Assembly (NCBI GenBank): GCA_031763025.1
Contig: JASSKH010000021.1
Span: 1,984,001-2,048,000, forward strand
From: Macrocystis pyrifera
Taxonomy: Eukaryota > Sar > Phaeophyceae > Laminariales > Laminariaceae
Direction of reading: 5' to 3'
DNA: 64,000 nt
The notes under the pieces were generated by a model. The model ran no database searches, had not been told where the DNA came from, and was given only the letters and a program-made list of their open reading frames with translations. The position numbers were made by a program, and so were the translations under genes. Positions 43,384 through 54,805 of the stretch are shown piece by piece. The first letter of the stretch is position 1. Each line of letters begins with the position of its first letter.

Positions 43384-43800
43384 GGACTCTTTAATTCGAG
43401 ATTAAAGGTGAGAAAAAAATAACAACAACAGCAACAGCAACAGCAACAACAACAACAACCAACACTCGGCGTTTGCGCCTTCCCCACTGCCAAGAGAATC
43501 AGCTTCGAAGCTCGTCAGAGGGGGGGTGTTCTCATAATATATACCTGCACATCATAACCACACGGGAATATCTCGACGACATTTTCCCACAGATGCACCA
43601 GTTTTTTTTTTTTTTTTTTCTTCCAAGTTTTTCGGATCTTCCTCGGGAAAAAGCACCTTTGTCTCACCGCGGACCCCTTCTGTTCTGACAACAACAACAA
43701 CAACAACAACATAGGCCCACTACTTGGCGTTGTTTGCACCTTCGCCGTGTTGTCGAGAGAACCAGCTTCGGAGCTCGTTGGAGGGTGTGTCATCATACCA
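43256..43800. repeat. Tandem duplication of about 300 bp
   Basis: Segments 43256-43545 and 43563-43800 share CTCGACGA...TTTTCCCACAGATGCACCA, a T run, TTTCGGATCTTCCTC, GCACCTTTGTGT, a CAA run, ACTTGGCGTTGTTTGCACC and GAGCTCGTTGGAGGG. The T and CAA runs differ in length between the two. Confidence 0.75.
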
Positions 43801-44323
43801 CACGCGTGACAGCAGTGCTATACGGGTGGCAAAGGCGGGGCACGCTCTACGGCGGCTGGCGCACCACGCGCTTGCTTTCGGAGCTCGATGTCTGAGTGCC
43901 GCAGAGATGGCTCGAGGGTGAGAAGAAAGCCTGCCATCATCGTACGAGCTGGGCCAGCCAAAGCCAAGACTCTGCCGGGCTGGGCAACGGTCAACAGGCG
44001 ATGCTGCCTCCAATTTCACGCAGTTGGACGCGATAAAAATGACACGGCGTTGTCCTGCGGCAGCCAACACGTTCCGTTTGGGCCTCAGTTTTTTTCATGT
44101 TTCCGTTCCGATATATATATATAACCGTTGAAAACAATCAGAAACTCAAACAAGCGAGCTTAACTTTCCCACTAAAAACAAACGTACAAAACGCCCGGAA
44201 TGACTAACGTTGAGCGTGCTTCACAAATACATAAGACGTTACAATTTTCAGATGAAATTCCAAAACTGAGCGCAGCACGGCAGGAAATACCTGCTGTTAC
44301 CGTTACTGCTATTCTTGCTATTA

Positions 44324-44429
44324 TTACGGAGGACCATAGTAAATAGGACCAAAATATTATCAGTAAAAATAACAAAATATATAGGTTTTGGTGTGTACCG
44401 TAGGTCTTATTTACTATGGTCCCCCGTAA
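44324..44429 (+). mobile_element. MITE-A copy 28
   Basis: 106 bp with TA flanks, 70 bases upstream of the acceptor of the candidate exon at 44500, so probably intronic if that exon is real. Confidence 0.92.
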
Positions 44430-44499
44430 TAGTGTCTTTTGATTGGTGGAAAATTGAGAAACGAAACTGATACAGATCGTGTCGTCCTTGTGTTTTCAG

Positions 44500-44765
44500 C
44501 ACTGCCTATTTACACCAATTTCCACCTTGATCGGGAACGACGACTTTTGACAAAAAAATATCTGAAAAATAAAGTACTTTTGAGCCGTGTTTTCCAATAT
44601 CTCGGCGACATCGACTCGGACTCAGAAAAATCAAGACTAGCATACGCACAATTGTGCCAGAGAGTCAGCTCTTCCAGCGCTCAACTGCCAAGTAGCAAGA
44701 GCCGCGGTGCTACAGTGCTCAACTCCCAAGGAGCAAGAGCCGTGGCACAACAGCCAGCCAACTGA
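44500..44765 (+). CDS. Possible 3'-terminal exon
   Basis: A pyrimidine-rich acceptor (CCTTGTGTTTTCAG, ending 44499) precedes an open frame of about 88 codons to a stop. The protein is polar and charged: NFHLDRERRLLTKKYLKNK, VFQYLGDIDSDSEKSRLAY, then a Ser/Gln-rich tail containing a short repeat (NSQGARAVAQQ after PSSKSRGATVL). Composition is unlike the neighbouring repeats. Acceptor quality, frame length and stop make it one of the better candidate exons, but the upstream exon was not found and no family is recognised. Confidence 0.38.
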
Positions 44766-45253
44766 TTCTCCGAGTAATAGCTGGCCCAGCTCGAAGCCCA
44801 CCGGTGGCTTGAGGCGCGTTGGAAGGCGGTGTCGCGGCAGCAGGTGGAGCCAGTAGAGCCTACTATTTATGCGATTTTTTGTGATCTGATTGGCTTACAG
44901 TAGGGTCAAGATTAGGGTTGCTCCGATTGGCTTATTGTTAGCTAGGGGTAGTTCCTATCCGTCTCGTACACAGCAGTGTGCGTCAACCATGTTCTTGAAC
45001 AAGTGCTAAGCAACCCCCGGATGGTGCCTCGTTTGCGGACACGTCCTGTCCATGGAGACAGGCAGCTCAGCCCGCGGCGAAGGGCTCTCCCCCTCCCCAT
45101 CATTGTTCTCCGTGTGCGGCGCCACTGCGCACCTTCACGCTGCTCTTGTCAGGACCCCTTGTGACGTTCATGTTGTCATCATTCCCAAAAATCTGGGATC
45201 CGGATTCATTGTTTGGGAGGTCTACCGCCACAGGGGACAGGGGGCTGGCATCA

Positions 45254-45353
45254 TAACCCTTTTCAGTACTGCACTCCCGTTTCGGGGGTACAAACTGCTC
45301 AGATTTTGGGGGTTTGTCCCCAAGACTTCGAGACTATACTAAAAAAGGGTTAA
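45254..45353. mobile_element. MITE-B copy 7
   Basis: AACCCTTTTCAGTACTGCAC, GGGGGTACAAACTGC, GGGGGTTTGTCCCC and AAAAAAGGGTTAAAAG. Directly followed by MITE-D copy 2. Confidence 0.82.
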
Positions 45354-45354
45354 A

Positions 45355-45593
45355 AGGCTCTTGACGGGTCATGGCCCAACCCGACCCGACCCGCGGAGTT
45401 GGGTCAGGCGGGGGTCGAGTCAGGAGATCTTCAAAAGCTCATGGGTCGGGTCGGAACAGGAGGTTTTCGAAATATCACGGGTCGGGTCGGGTCGGGTCGA
45501 GTCAACCAGACCCGACCTGACCTGACCCAAGCCGAGCCGAGCCGAGCCGGCCCGACCCGCGAGTTTTTATATCTGACCCGTGAGCAGCCCCTT
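45355..45593. mobile_element. MITE-D copy 2
   Basis: GGCTCTTGACGGGTCATGG at the left and CTGACCCGTGAGCAGCCCC at the right are inverted matches. Inside are runs of GACCC and GGGTC pentamers, and a GAGCC variant run. Confidence 0.72.
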
Positions 45594-46360
45594 CAATCTA
45601 TAACCGCGAGGTGGTGGCGACCACAACACCGAGCACTGTAGTGCCACCAGCCGCCTGCCTTACGAGCAGCGATTAGGGCCGGCCCAGAGGTACTGGTAGG
45701 ATGATCATGCTGCGCCCGTCCCTGTACGACTCCTCGCATTCACCCATTGTAACTCGGACACCAACCATTGTAGAATATCATCCCCCAATCACGCAGCGGT
45801 ATATACTGCTGTAGTTGATGTTTTCGTCACGTCTTATCGGCAACTTTCCCTCAAGTAGAGGGTTAAAACGACGCCATCAACAACCTTGCCATACCTGACA
45901 TTTTGTTTTTCAACATTATTAATCCTCGCGAAGGAGTTTCCTGCTGTGGGGTGGTGATAACTTACGTAAGAGAAGGGCGGCATCTTCAAGGCTCAACACC
46001 AAACACGGTGTGATATTCCTGACAACGTAAAGTTGTGTTCCAAGTTGACGGCGAAATACAGGCGCTGAAAACGGCAGGAAAAAAAACTGATGAGATTGCG
46101 GTATGTTGATATACTGGAGGCATTATTATAGGTACAGCAGTAGATCTTGTTATCGGTGTGTTTGTGTGTTTTATGTTCGTTCGTACCCGGTACGTTTGCG
46201 TTCCATTTGCTGATCTCCATTCGTTTGAGACGTTTCTGCTGTTCTGTCCTATATGAGTCAATCACGGCACTTGCACCACTATCTAATACACGATAGAACA
46301 TATAAAATCAGTTCGTTCGGAAACAGTCGTTGCTGGAGAGTGGACACTCTCATCCCGGAA
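45594..46360. other. No secure gene
   Basis: A reverse frame ending near 46190 reads VIDSYRTEQQKRLKRMEISK before a possible donor GTACCGGG, but nothing else supports an exon. Confidence 0.3.
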
Positions 46361-46362
46361 TA

Positions 46363-46680
46363 TCACACTCCTGCGAGCATCGTGCTAGATACCCGTGGGA
46401 GGGTAACAACCTGGGTGCAAACGACATGAATACATGCTCTTTCTAGTGATGGTAATCGGGTATATACCAGGTCGCAAATAGTATATCCAAGCTGGGAGGG
46501 TGGGATGGCCTGTTTTTGTACTTGTCCTCTTTCCACTTCGTAGTAGATTCTCCTAGGCTTTCTCCAAGCAGACTGAAGGCGTACGGGTGGCCTGCTCACA
46601 TCTATTCTCTTGTTCCAATGCTTCGAATTAGGTTCGTAGATCGCGTTTGGTTCCGTGTATTCACACCTCCAACAGGTCAT
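46363..46680 (-). CDS. Weak exon candidate, unidentified
   Basis: Reverse frame of about 105 codons with balanced residues: CEYTEPNAIYEPNSKHWNKR, RLQSAWRKPRRIYYEVERGQ and YTICDLVYTRLPSLERACI. No low-complexity run accounts for it. No domain, start context or splice partner is visible. It overlaps nothing from the repeat families except its 5' edge, which touches a GATC element. Confidence 0.22.
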   Translation of the reverse strand: MTCWRCEYTEPNAIYEPNSKHWNKRIDVSRPPVRLQSAWRKPRRIYYEVERGQVQKQAIPPSQLGYTICDLVYTRLPSLERACIHVVCTQVVTLPRVSSTMLAGV

Positions 46681-46885
46681 GAATTAGATCATCTATAGAT
46701 CATTGACGATCTAGATCTTTCAGAGCAGATTGATCTGTATGACCTAGCTCTGTTGCTGGGTGTGAGCCGTGTAACCTGCATGATCTACCGCACGTACAAC
46801 ATGTTTCCTGGGTAGGATCTGTACCGCACAGATCCTGCACAAGATATTACAACGGTAGGCTAGGAAATATATATATAATAGATGA
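46675..46885 (-). repeat. GATC element, copy 7 (intact hotspot)
   Basis: Reverse orientation: GATCTGTATGACCTAGCTC (plain TA at 46745-46746), GTTGCTGGGTGTGAGCC, TTTCCTGGGTAGGATC and GTACCGCACAGATCCTGC. Confidence 0.7.
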
Positions 46886-46927
46886 CAGTGATCTATCTGG
46901 CCGACGGGTGCATATATTGGACACCTA

Positions 46928-47031
46928 TTACGGGGGTCCATAGTTAACAGGACCTATGGTGTACATAAAAACCTATATATTTGCCTATTTTCACAACAAA
47001 ATTTGGTCCCGTTAACTATGGACCCCCGTAA
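46928..47031 (-). mobile_element. MITE-A copy 29
   Basis: 104 bp, TA flanks. Confidence 0.93.
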
Positions 47032-47033
47032 TA

Positions 47034-47138
47034 ATACCGGGGACTACAGTAATCAGGACCCATCATATACACAAGAAAAATACATATTCCTGTATTTTTA
47101 CTAACAAAATTTGGACCCGATTACCATGTCCCCCCGAA
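47034..47138 (-). mobile_element. MITE-A copy 30, divergent
   Basis: 105 bp sharing a TA with copy 29. ATACCGGGGACTACAGTAAT and TTACCATGTCCCCCCGAAAC are about a fifth different from the usual arms, so this is an old or separate subfamily. Confidence 0.82.
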
Positions 47139-47534
47139 ACAGAGTACTGATGTGTTCGGCCATTATTGAAGTATCGGGTTGGAATGAGGCCTCCAGCCGA
47201 TGCTGGCGTCATCACTCATACTTCCTGTCGGGTGCTTGGGCCTTATCCTTCGTATCACCTAGCCGGTCTCGTGCCTCATGAGGCTCGCGCCGATTTTTCT
47301 TCTAGGTCTCTTACATACTCGAAGCATACCTTGAAGGCTGCCGTACGTTGAGGGATCTCTTCGTGGCAAACCCGTATACAGCAGTTTCACGCCTCCACGC
47401 AAAGCACAAGCGTACATGGACGCGAACGAGTTGCCCACGTACATCGCCAGAATTCGCGAAACTGTAAAACGCCACCGTACTACGAAACGCCCCCCACGGC
47501 AGCCTTCAGTGCCAAGTACCTTAAGAGCGTTGTT

Positions 47535-47757
47535 GACTTCGCACAGCAGGGGTGCTACGATCGTTTTTTCAGCGCTCATTTCGTCGGTAAGGGTGTTAAG
47601 GTCGAACACCAGATTTGCGGAAAGTCTCTCTAGATCAAGTATTCCCCCCGAAAACGCCTCCCTTGTTCGGTATTGACACCTTCCCCTCAGCCTGGAAAAA
47701 TCGAGCGCTGAAAAACGGTGGTGGCACCCCCGCTGTGCGGACTCAACGCTCGCTACG
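47535..47757. mobile_element. MITE-E copy 2 (about 220 bp)
   Basis: TTCGCACAGCAGGGGTGC and GATCGTTTTTTCAGCGCTC at the left face AAAATCGAGCGCTGAAAAAC and GGCACCCCCGCTGTGCGGA at the right. Non-coding; reverse frames through it are by-products. Confidence 0.75.
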
Positions 47758-47948
47758 GTGTGACCGTACACGGACGCGAACGAGTTGCCCACATTGCCGG
47801 AACTCGCGAAACTGCCGCAAACGCCGCATTACCAGGAAAACCATCCGCAAGGCACGGGAAGGCCGCCTTCAGCGTGAGTCAAAGTATGGGTGTAAAAAAC
47901 CCCGAAGAAGACGGGGAGTGCGAGCCACCCGAGTCCCCAGACGAGCTA

Positions 47949-48054
47949 TTACAGGGGGGCATAGTAAATAGGACCTACCCCACACACACAAAAACTTTAT
48001 ATTTCCCTACTTTTACCTACAATATTTGGTCCTATTTACTATGGTCCCCCGCAA
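47949..48054 (-). mobile_element. MITE-A copy 31
   Basis: 106 bp; left TTACAGGGGGG, right CCGCAA with TA following. Confidence 0.9.
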
Positions 48055-48220
48055 TAGGTGACAAGAGCATCAATCGTAATACACTAGGGGTCCCGCCACA
48101 AGGCGGAATACCGATATATGGCGGTATCCCGATATAAGGCGGTCCAGACCGCTTGGCGCGTCTGGAGAATTGCACTTATAACCTGGGCTAAATAAGGCGG
48201 TTTCCCTAAATAAGGCAGGC
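48055..48220. repeat. Irregular repeat with AAGGCGG phrases
   Basis: CAAGGCGGAATACCGATATA, ATGGCGGTATCCCGATATA, AAGGCGGTCCAGACCG and TAAATAAGGCGG recur in 120 bases, with a TCCAGAC...GTCTGGA hairpin. Confidence 0.5.
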
Positions 48221-48799
48221 GGTCACATTGCTCTGGCACGCCGCCACGTCCTTACTCGGGGACAGACCCCTACGCTATGGCGATATAGACACAGAAAATA
48301 CGGGTGATAGTACCAGCAAAGGCTGGAGGCCAAATGACAACCCAAAATTAAACAACAGCAGAATACACCGGGAATCTCGCAGTCGAATAAGGAACAACAC
48401 GCGGGATACGAGTGAGTGTCGAAGTGCTGGAACGAGAGGGTGTATGCAAGACAGCCCTCAGCAGACGGCAGTCTTCCTTGGGAAAAAAAGCCTCTGAGCA
48501 CCTGCTACGGAGTGGAAAGGGGGGGAAAGGGGTGTACGTAAAAGAAACGGACCATCCCGGCCTCGCACCCTCCCGGCCTGAATATACTGCTCATGCACCA
48601 AAAGCAGGAATGACATGTATTTTCGTCAACAGCATTCAAGCTGTTGAGACCGCCCGCGGCCGTCTAGCACGATGGTCGCAGGAGGGTGATGTTCCGGGGT
48701 GGGAGTCTCCAGCAACGGCTGGAGGCCCCTTTCCAACTCTATATTTCCCCAATGGCAGAATGCATCAGAGCATTGCTCTGTCCCATGTGAGTCAACCCC

Positions 48800-48985
48800 G
48801 GCATGTGCATCGCTCTCTATCGCAGCATAAAAAACAACTCGGTAGGCTTTACAGTAGTAAGCTGCCGAGAGCGCCTAGCGTGGGTAAGCACAAATCGACG
48901 TAGATCGACGAGGGAAGAACGAGCTCAATGGACCCTTCTCGTGGCCGAAAAGCAAGGCGCATACGTACAGTATTTGGGGGGGAGG
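48800..48985 (+). mobile_element. Possible second SINE family, copy 2 (body)
   Basis: GAGAGCGCCTAGCG, ATCGACGAGGGAAGAACGAG, GGCCGAAAAGCAAGGCGC and a G-rich end match 19050-19193. Confidence 0.4.
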
Positions 48986-50556
48986 TGGAAGAGCCAGCAA
49001 TGCGACAGTTTCCGGCCATTGAATGGAGGGAGGGGAATGAAGGGCGAAGCTAGTACATGGGAGGGAAAAAACAAAAACAAAAAGAAAACCGCGGAAGACA
49101 CTGGGCATGGACATGGGCATGGTGGGTGTCTGTCGTTCGGTCGTTTTTTTTCTTTCTTTTCTTTCGGTCGTTGGGCGTGTGGGTAGAAGGAACGGTTTGG
49201 TATTCATTCAGACAAACAGAAGTAGAGTTGCACAATCTTACACCAACTGCTGTAGGTATTTGTATACACTGCTGTAGATACATGTGCTGTGCGTACTTAC
49301 TTGGTATGTACTATTAATATTAACAATAGGTACTCGTTCACCCGTCTATGTCTTTTTAGTGTGGACCAGCAACAGCAGCAATACCTACTGCCAGGCATGT
49401 GTGTGTGTTCGTCGCCCCAAGCCGTTCTTTCTACTCGTCGACATCCAGCACAACCAGTGTCCGTGCCGATTCTTCAATCCTGCCTGGAGAGATGCAACTT
49501 CTGTGGTCACAAAACTACGCCACCTTCAGAGATGCTGCATCATCATTGCTATTAATAGGCGGTAAACATAGTAGACGATGTACGTAGGTATCAATATACG
49601 ACACGAGTACAAGTACCGTACTCTAATTTGGTATATCATGATACACCTGGTATATGGTACCAAGGACTGCTACACCGGTACGATGAATACCATACGTACA
49701 GCTTGCTGCTGCAGTGTGAAACAAGCCATCTGATGCTCGGGAGCAGAGGAGGCCTATAATGCCGCTATTCATACTATTAATATTAATATCACGCTCGTGC
49801 CAATGGTGCTGTTGCCGCTGCCTTCCCTAGACCATACACCAAAGAACACGGCGGTACGTAGCGAGTAACGAGTAGCAGCAGCAAGCGTACGCCCGTTCTG
49901 CGTATGATGCCAGGTCTAGCATCTAAAATCAGGTCTAGCATCTAAAATACCATCCATCATCCGACGAGTGACGTGTGCCAACGTTATCCTACAGGCTCGT
50001 GCATACCTGGTCGTAGACAAGTGGAGATTTGCGACAGCTACCGCCCCTACTATGTAGAGCTCTATAAGATAGGCCGTAGAGCTTAATGAGGCCTATCGTA
50101 TACTTACGTACGTATGTCGTACGAGGTTGGTTATCCGTACTCGTAGAGTTTTTGTTTCGTTCGCAAGTGAAGCCGGAATTTCAAGGAAATTCGGAAATTC
50201 AGAGATTCAGTCCCGTCGGCCAAGGATGTCCATCGACACCACTCTCGTCCCTCGACGGACAGTCGTCAAGAAATATTGACGGACGGACGTGAAGTACTGC
50301 TGTTGACAGACAATCGTCGAGGAAATACCCACACACTAAAACTGATGTCGTCAAGTCCGAGGAGGTATTGACGGGTAAAAAAACTACAGCAGAAGACCGC
50401 CAACCGATTAATTTGCCGTCGGCGGAGAAGCAGTACATTCGGGTCAAGATAAGATACTCGTACCTACATACTCGTGCAAGCAGTACGTCGTACATATGCT
50501 CTTCGTGTTACAGCAGCAGTGCTGGTGAATATTAGAAATACAGGTACGTAGTACTA
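48986..50556. other. No gene seen
   Basis: A short direct repeat CCAGGTCTAGCATCTAAAAT (two units near 49910), TATTAATA motifs at 49312, 49550, 49775 and 49781, and two closely spaced CACTGCTGTAG/AACTGCTGTAG motifs near 49250-49275. Confidence 0.4.
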
Positions 50557-50661
50557 TTACGGGGGACCATATTAAATAGGACCAAATTGTGTTGGTAAAA
50601 ATATATAAATATACAGGTTTTTGTGTGTACCGTAGGTCCTATTTACTACGGTCCCCCGAAA
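50557..50661 (+). mobile_element. MITE-A copy 32
   Basis: 105 bp; right end CCCCCGAAA, TA flanks. Confidence 0.92.
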
Positions 50662-50953
50662 TAATGGTACCTAAACGTGTATGCACGAGTACCCGTTTCT
50701 GTGCTGTGTTCATGCAATGGAATCACGACGATAGAAACGAACGAGGCATTGGGCCTGAGAACGTTGCGAGTACTACTGTACGTACGTAGAGAGTAGGTGT
50801 GTTTTACCGACAGACCAGGGAGACTTGGGAGGTCGGTTTTTTAGGGCCGGTATTTCACTTCGGCATGTGATAGAGTTCGACGTACGCCTTATGTGAACAT
50901 CTTGCTATGGCCGTACAGGGCTGTGCAGGTACAAGGTACAAGACATCACGGCA

Positions 50954-50990
50954 TTGATGGGTCTTCTATTGCCACCACCACCCCCCCTCG

Positions 50991-51023
<33 letters not shown>

Positions 51024-51361
51024 TGTGGACTGCTGTTACATCGAAAACGCAGCGCGGGGCGGTGACGCAAATAAAGCAATCAAGAAAGAGAGCAAGCGGA
51101 CCACCTGCTGGTGCTGGTGCTGCTGGTGCTGGTGCTGGTGCTGCTACTGGTGCCGGTGGTGCTGCTGCCCCTGCTGCAGTGTTTCGTTTCCATTTCCTAC
51201 CCACACGTAGCAAGTCGAACAAATCATCGTCTAAAATCCGGGATTTTTTTTCACGATGTGACGTCCACAACAACAAGGCGCCTCTCCACTACTCTCCAAC
51301 CCCCGTGCTCCGTGCCGGGTGCGGAAAGACCCCAAAGCCACACTCGAAAAAACAAAGGTAG
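50954..51361 (+). CDS. Possible exon with Ser and Ala/Gly runs
   Basis: Forward frame of about 135 codons. A CAG run read as about ten Ser is followed by ordinary sequence TSKTQRGAVTQIKQSRKRA, a Gly/Ala tract from GGTGCT repeats, then FRFHFLPTRSKSNKSSSKI and RDFFSRCDVHNNKAPLHYS to a stop. It is basic, so nuclear location is possible. SSKIRDFF resembles a PCNA-binding box but lacks its first Gln, so no weight is put on it. Other frames are open across the triplet runs only; this frame is the one that stays protein-like outside them. Confidence 0.33.
50993..51021. repeat. CAG triplet run
   Basis: About ten CAG units. Confidence 0.95.
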
Positions 51362-52430
51362 AAGAAAAATATTTTGGGTTCGGTACGTAAAGGTTGGTAC
51401 TTGGTTGGTACTGCTACTGCTGTATGTCAATTGGCTGTTGCTGACAGCAGTATCGTATCGTGATACAGGAGGGCACGACATGGGCGATGGGAAGCTCAGG
51501 GCTCGCGGCGCAACAGCTTGGGGTTGGACCCCCGATTTCACCCCCTGGGCATCTCGTACCGGGCTCTCCCCCCCGCCCCCCCCCCCCCCCCCCCCGCCCC
51601 CCCGCCCCCCCCCCCCTCGCCCCCCCCCCCCCCCCCCCCCGCGAAGTGCGGGTTAATTTCGACATGACTCACGGACAGCAGCAGCAGCAGCAGCAGCAGC
51701 AGCGAGCAAACAGTTTGGTTCGGCGATTCTTTGTTTCTACTACATTAATATCAACCATATTCCATTCACTACCAGGTAGACGAGAACATCGAAGTGGTCA
51801 AAAAATCGTCTTGAAAAAACAGAAGGGACAAGGCAACGAGTGATGCAGTACACTGGTACACAACTGGTATTAAAAGCAGGAAATAGGAATCCGCCTTTCG
51901 CACATTTCTAAGAGACGAGTCAAGAGGGTATATATTTCTAGGCATGTTTGGCCGGCCGCAGCTCCGGAACACATGGAGCACGGCGGTGGGACATCTCACC
52001 TATCCCTGCGCAGGTGAGGACGCGGCAGTATTTCCTGGCGTGCACGCTTCTGCTCGGCCAGGCGGTGCGATTCTTGTCGCATATAAATTGCGGGTCTACG
52101 TAGCATGCCCGCCCGCCCAATGTTCGTCTCAACTCGTAAAGCCTCGTTACTCTATATGAAATCCTCTCTGATTTTCGTCACCACCTACTGCCCTCTTCTT
52201 TCCACATCCTGCAATACGAGGCCGAAACGCGTAACTAAACCGCACACAGCAGTAGCTCCCGAATAGCACCTGGAAGCAATCGACGTAGAGAGTGGGAAGC
52301 TGCTGCCCTGATCTGCGCGGGATAACTGCTGAGAGCCAAGGATTGAGCGCGAGAGCGACAACTTTGAGGCGTTCGTTGTTTGTGCTCAGATCGGGATATC
52401 ATTGAGTTCGCGAGCAAGGGCGGCTCAAGG
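51362..52430. other. No gene seen; C runs and CAG run
   Basis: C runs at about 51578-51595, 51603-51614 and 51621-51640, a CAG run at about 51676-51703 and a TACCAGGTA at 51770. Confidence 0.4.
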
Positions 52431-52451
52431 GCAGGCGGGAGTAACGCGGCA

Positions 52452-52536
52452 ATGGCATCAGCCGGGCGTGCGCCACGGTTCTTCCTGTGGAGGGTTGCTT
52501 TCTCGTTGACCGCGTTGCTGGTTTACCGAGCACCAG
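52452..52536 (+). CDS. Possible first exon with signal peptide or signal anchor
   Basis: ATG at 52452 in the context GCGGCAATGGC opens 28 codons and ends in phase 1 at a strong donor CACCAG/GTGAGT. The peptide has basic residues (GRAPR) followed by a hydrophobic stretch (FFLWRVAFSLTALLVYRAP), typical of a secretory signal or membrane anchor. Upstream DNA is GC-moderate and stop-free enough for a 5' leader. A possible second exon starts at 52942. Since the would-be intron is 405 bases and open in the same frame, an unspliced protein of about 200 residues cannot be excluded. Confidence 0.4.
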
Positions 52537-52941
52537 GTGAGTTTGGTAGATCGAATTGGGACCATCCGGCGCTGTTTAATATTCCTGTATTGGCTGTTTT
52601 TTGTGCGAACGGCCAGATTAGATGTAGCTCGAATGCGGTTAGCCAGAGAAAGAGAGAAAGAGAGCGCCCCTCGAGTTCCGGGTGTCTTCTCCCTGTCTCT
52701 CCGGCGCGGAGTTTCGTGCTTCGGTACTCAGCCGCTTTGCCTCCGTTCGCTAAGCCCCACCCATTCGCAGGGCTCCGTGCAGACGCACTGCCGTCTTGTG
52801 TGGCTATCGATCTTTCCTGTCCCAACCCGGGCCATCTTTGCGACTACTACCTTTTTTTTACACGGTCGGCTGATCTCTCGGCTCGTTCTGTCTCAAGTTC
52901 TCACCCAGGCTACGTAGTTTTTGTACATATTTCTCCAACAG

Positions 52942-53051
52942 CCACAAACAAACTGCAAAAGCAAACAGCAAAACAAACAGCTCCGGTTTTATTATGTCTT
53001 CTGGTGTTGTTCTATCTTAAAACCGAAAAAACAGCTCTGTGTGATGAATGA
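52942..53051 (+). CDS. Possible second exon, one membrane segment
   Basis: Acceptor TTTCTCCAACAG ends at 52941; the phase fits the donor at 52536. The exon encodes a Lys/Gln-rich stretch, a hydrophobic segment APVLLCLLVLFYL, and a short charged tail to a stop at 53049. Together with the first exon this would be a small two-pass or anchored protein of about 64 residues. No homologue recognised. Confidence 0.25.
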
Positions 53052-53278
53052 GATGGATGGAGGATTTTGTCGGAACTCACATTTTTGCAAGCTGTGTGAT
53101 ACAGACAGTACTTCGATCGCCTATGCATACATAGCAGCAGGACGGGTTTTGGATGGCCTCATGCAGGAGGCATAACTAACTGCTGTTCGTATATCATAAA
53201 TAAGGACGATAACATCTGAAGCTTGCAGAATTCAAGGAGTGGGTGTCTATATTTGAGAATCTGTCTTGCCTCTCCTCT

Positions 53279-53327
53279 TGCCTGGCCTGGCCTGGCCTGG
53301 CCTGGCCTGGCTTGGCCTGGCGTACCC
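53279..53327. repeat. CCTGG pentanucleotide microsatellite
   Basis: About nine CCTGG units with one TTGG variant. Confidence 0.93.
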
Positions 53328-53408
53328 TACGAGCCTTGTCTTGCGGGCGTTATTTCGTGGGTAGGCGCCTCGCTCCGGTCTCTCGCTGGAACTCATGGAA
53401 GGCCGTGA

Positions 53409-53438
53409 GCCTGCCTGCCTGCCTGCCTGCCTGCCTGT
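53409..53438. repeat. CCTG tetranucleotide microsatellite
   Basis: About seven CCTG units. Confidence 0.93.
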
Positions 53439-54078
53439 ATACCAGCGGGCATTCGACCGAAGGCTCGATCGGATTTTATGTGTGATGTGCTTTCCTTGAC
53501 CTATGTACCTGTCTGACGATGAGACACGATCGCTATTAGTATGTATCCAATCCCATTTTCAACACCTGCTAAAAACTGCGGCTGCTCTATACACTACTAT
53601 TAATATGTTGTTCTTACACCTGCACAAGGGCGATATACCTGCGTGCGTGCAGCAGCTCCTCGCAGCTCATTAGCCCGCCAGCCATGCCTCGTTATACGTG
53701 TACAGCAGTAGTACAGCTGTAGTTCTGGTATGCGGGGAGAACTTGCTTGTAATGATCGTGCACGCCTCCCCTAGAATGATTTGGTTTGGAGGAAATTGCA
53801 CTTGCGTAGGGCTGCCGACAGAGCTACATCGTACAGAATGCGTTTATTTATCACAAATCACAGCAGCGGCAGTCAGTATATTATACCTCGTTGAGCATGT
53901 CCGTTCATTCTGCGTCGCCTGGTACCTGTTATTTTCTAAGGGGTGTGTTGTTTGCCATTAACTATTAATAACTATTGCTGTTGGCCACGTAGCACGGGTG
54001 GCCATACCAAGCCTTGTACGCAACAAGCATACCACACCAGATGTACGTTGCTTAAAACTAAGAACAAGGCATTCGTAA
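53439..54078. other. No gene seen
   Basis: TATTAATA at 53598 and 53963; TACAGCAGTA followed by TACAGCTGTA near 53700. Confidence 0.35.
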
Positions 54079-54180
54079 TCCCTTTACTCTTAGAACTGCA
54101 GTGCTGTGGTTGAGCACCAAACCGCTCAAATTCCAGGTATTAGTAGTCTGTCTCCAAAACCGGACAGCAGGCTGCCAGCA
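54079..54180. mobile_element. MITE-B copy 8, diverged
   Basis: CCCTTTACTCTTAGAACTGC, AAACCGCTCAAATTCC and TCTGTCTCCAAAACCGGAC keep the arm order. Confidence 0.6.
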
Positions 54181-54397
54181 CTACAGCCGTACTCCTGTAT
54201 GGACCACGCTCGTGTGTTTTATGAGTACTCGTACGAGGTGTCACCGCATGCGCAGAGAGAGCTTGTAGCTCTTTAGGATTGAAGAATCGGCATGGTCACT
54301 GGTTGTGCTGGATGTCGACGGGTAGAAATAACGGTTTATTGATGTGGAAAAAATGGGAAAAAAACACACGTACACACATACAGCAGTAAGTACTGTA

Positions 54398-54502
54398 TTA
54401 CGGGGGACCATAGTTAATAGGACCTACGGTACACCCAAAAGCCTATATATTTACCTATTTTTAGTAACAATATCTGGTCCTATTTACTATGGTCGCCCGC
54501 AA
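54398..54502 (-). mobile_element. MITE-A copy 33
   Basis: 105 bp; right end CCCGCAA, TA flanks. Confidence 0.92.
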
Positions 54503-54692
54503 TAGTACACACACGAGGTACGAGTATAATATAAGAACCCTGTCTGTAAATATCATCATATATTAATATTATTAGTTACATTTTGTGATACGAATACCAG
54601 TGTTGTTTCGTTTGTTTTCCGTTCATGTAGTACCGGATTCCATTTCGGGAAAATTAGGAACTCGGAAGCGGTTATATTAATACTTCAAGTTA

Positions 54693-54797
54693 TTACGGAG
54701 GACCATAGTAAGTAGGACCTGCGATAGACACAAAAACCTATATATTTCCCTATTTTTACTAACAATATTTGGTCCTATTTACTATGGACCCCCGTAG
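54693..54797 (-). mobile_element. MITE-A copy 34
   Basis: 105 bp; left TTACGGAGG after TA, right CCCCCGTAG. TATTAATA lies 11 bases upstream (54675-54682). Confidence 0.92.
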
Positions 54798-54805
54798 TAA
54801 TCAGA

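Noticed and set aside
48812-49186. Forward frame with Lys-rich and Trp-rich parts
   Set aside because: It runs through the possible SINE body and shows no protein family.
50954-51361. PCNA-binding box in the candidate exon
   Set aside because: The pattern lacks the leading Gln and short motifs of this kind occur by chance.
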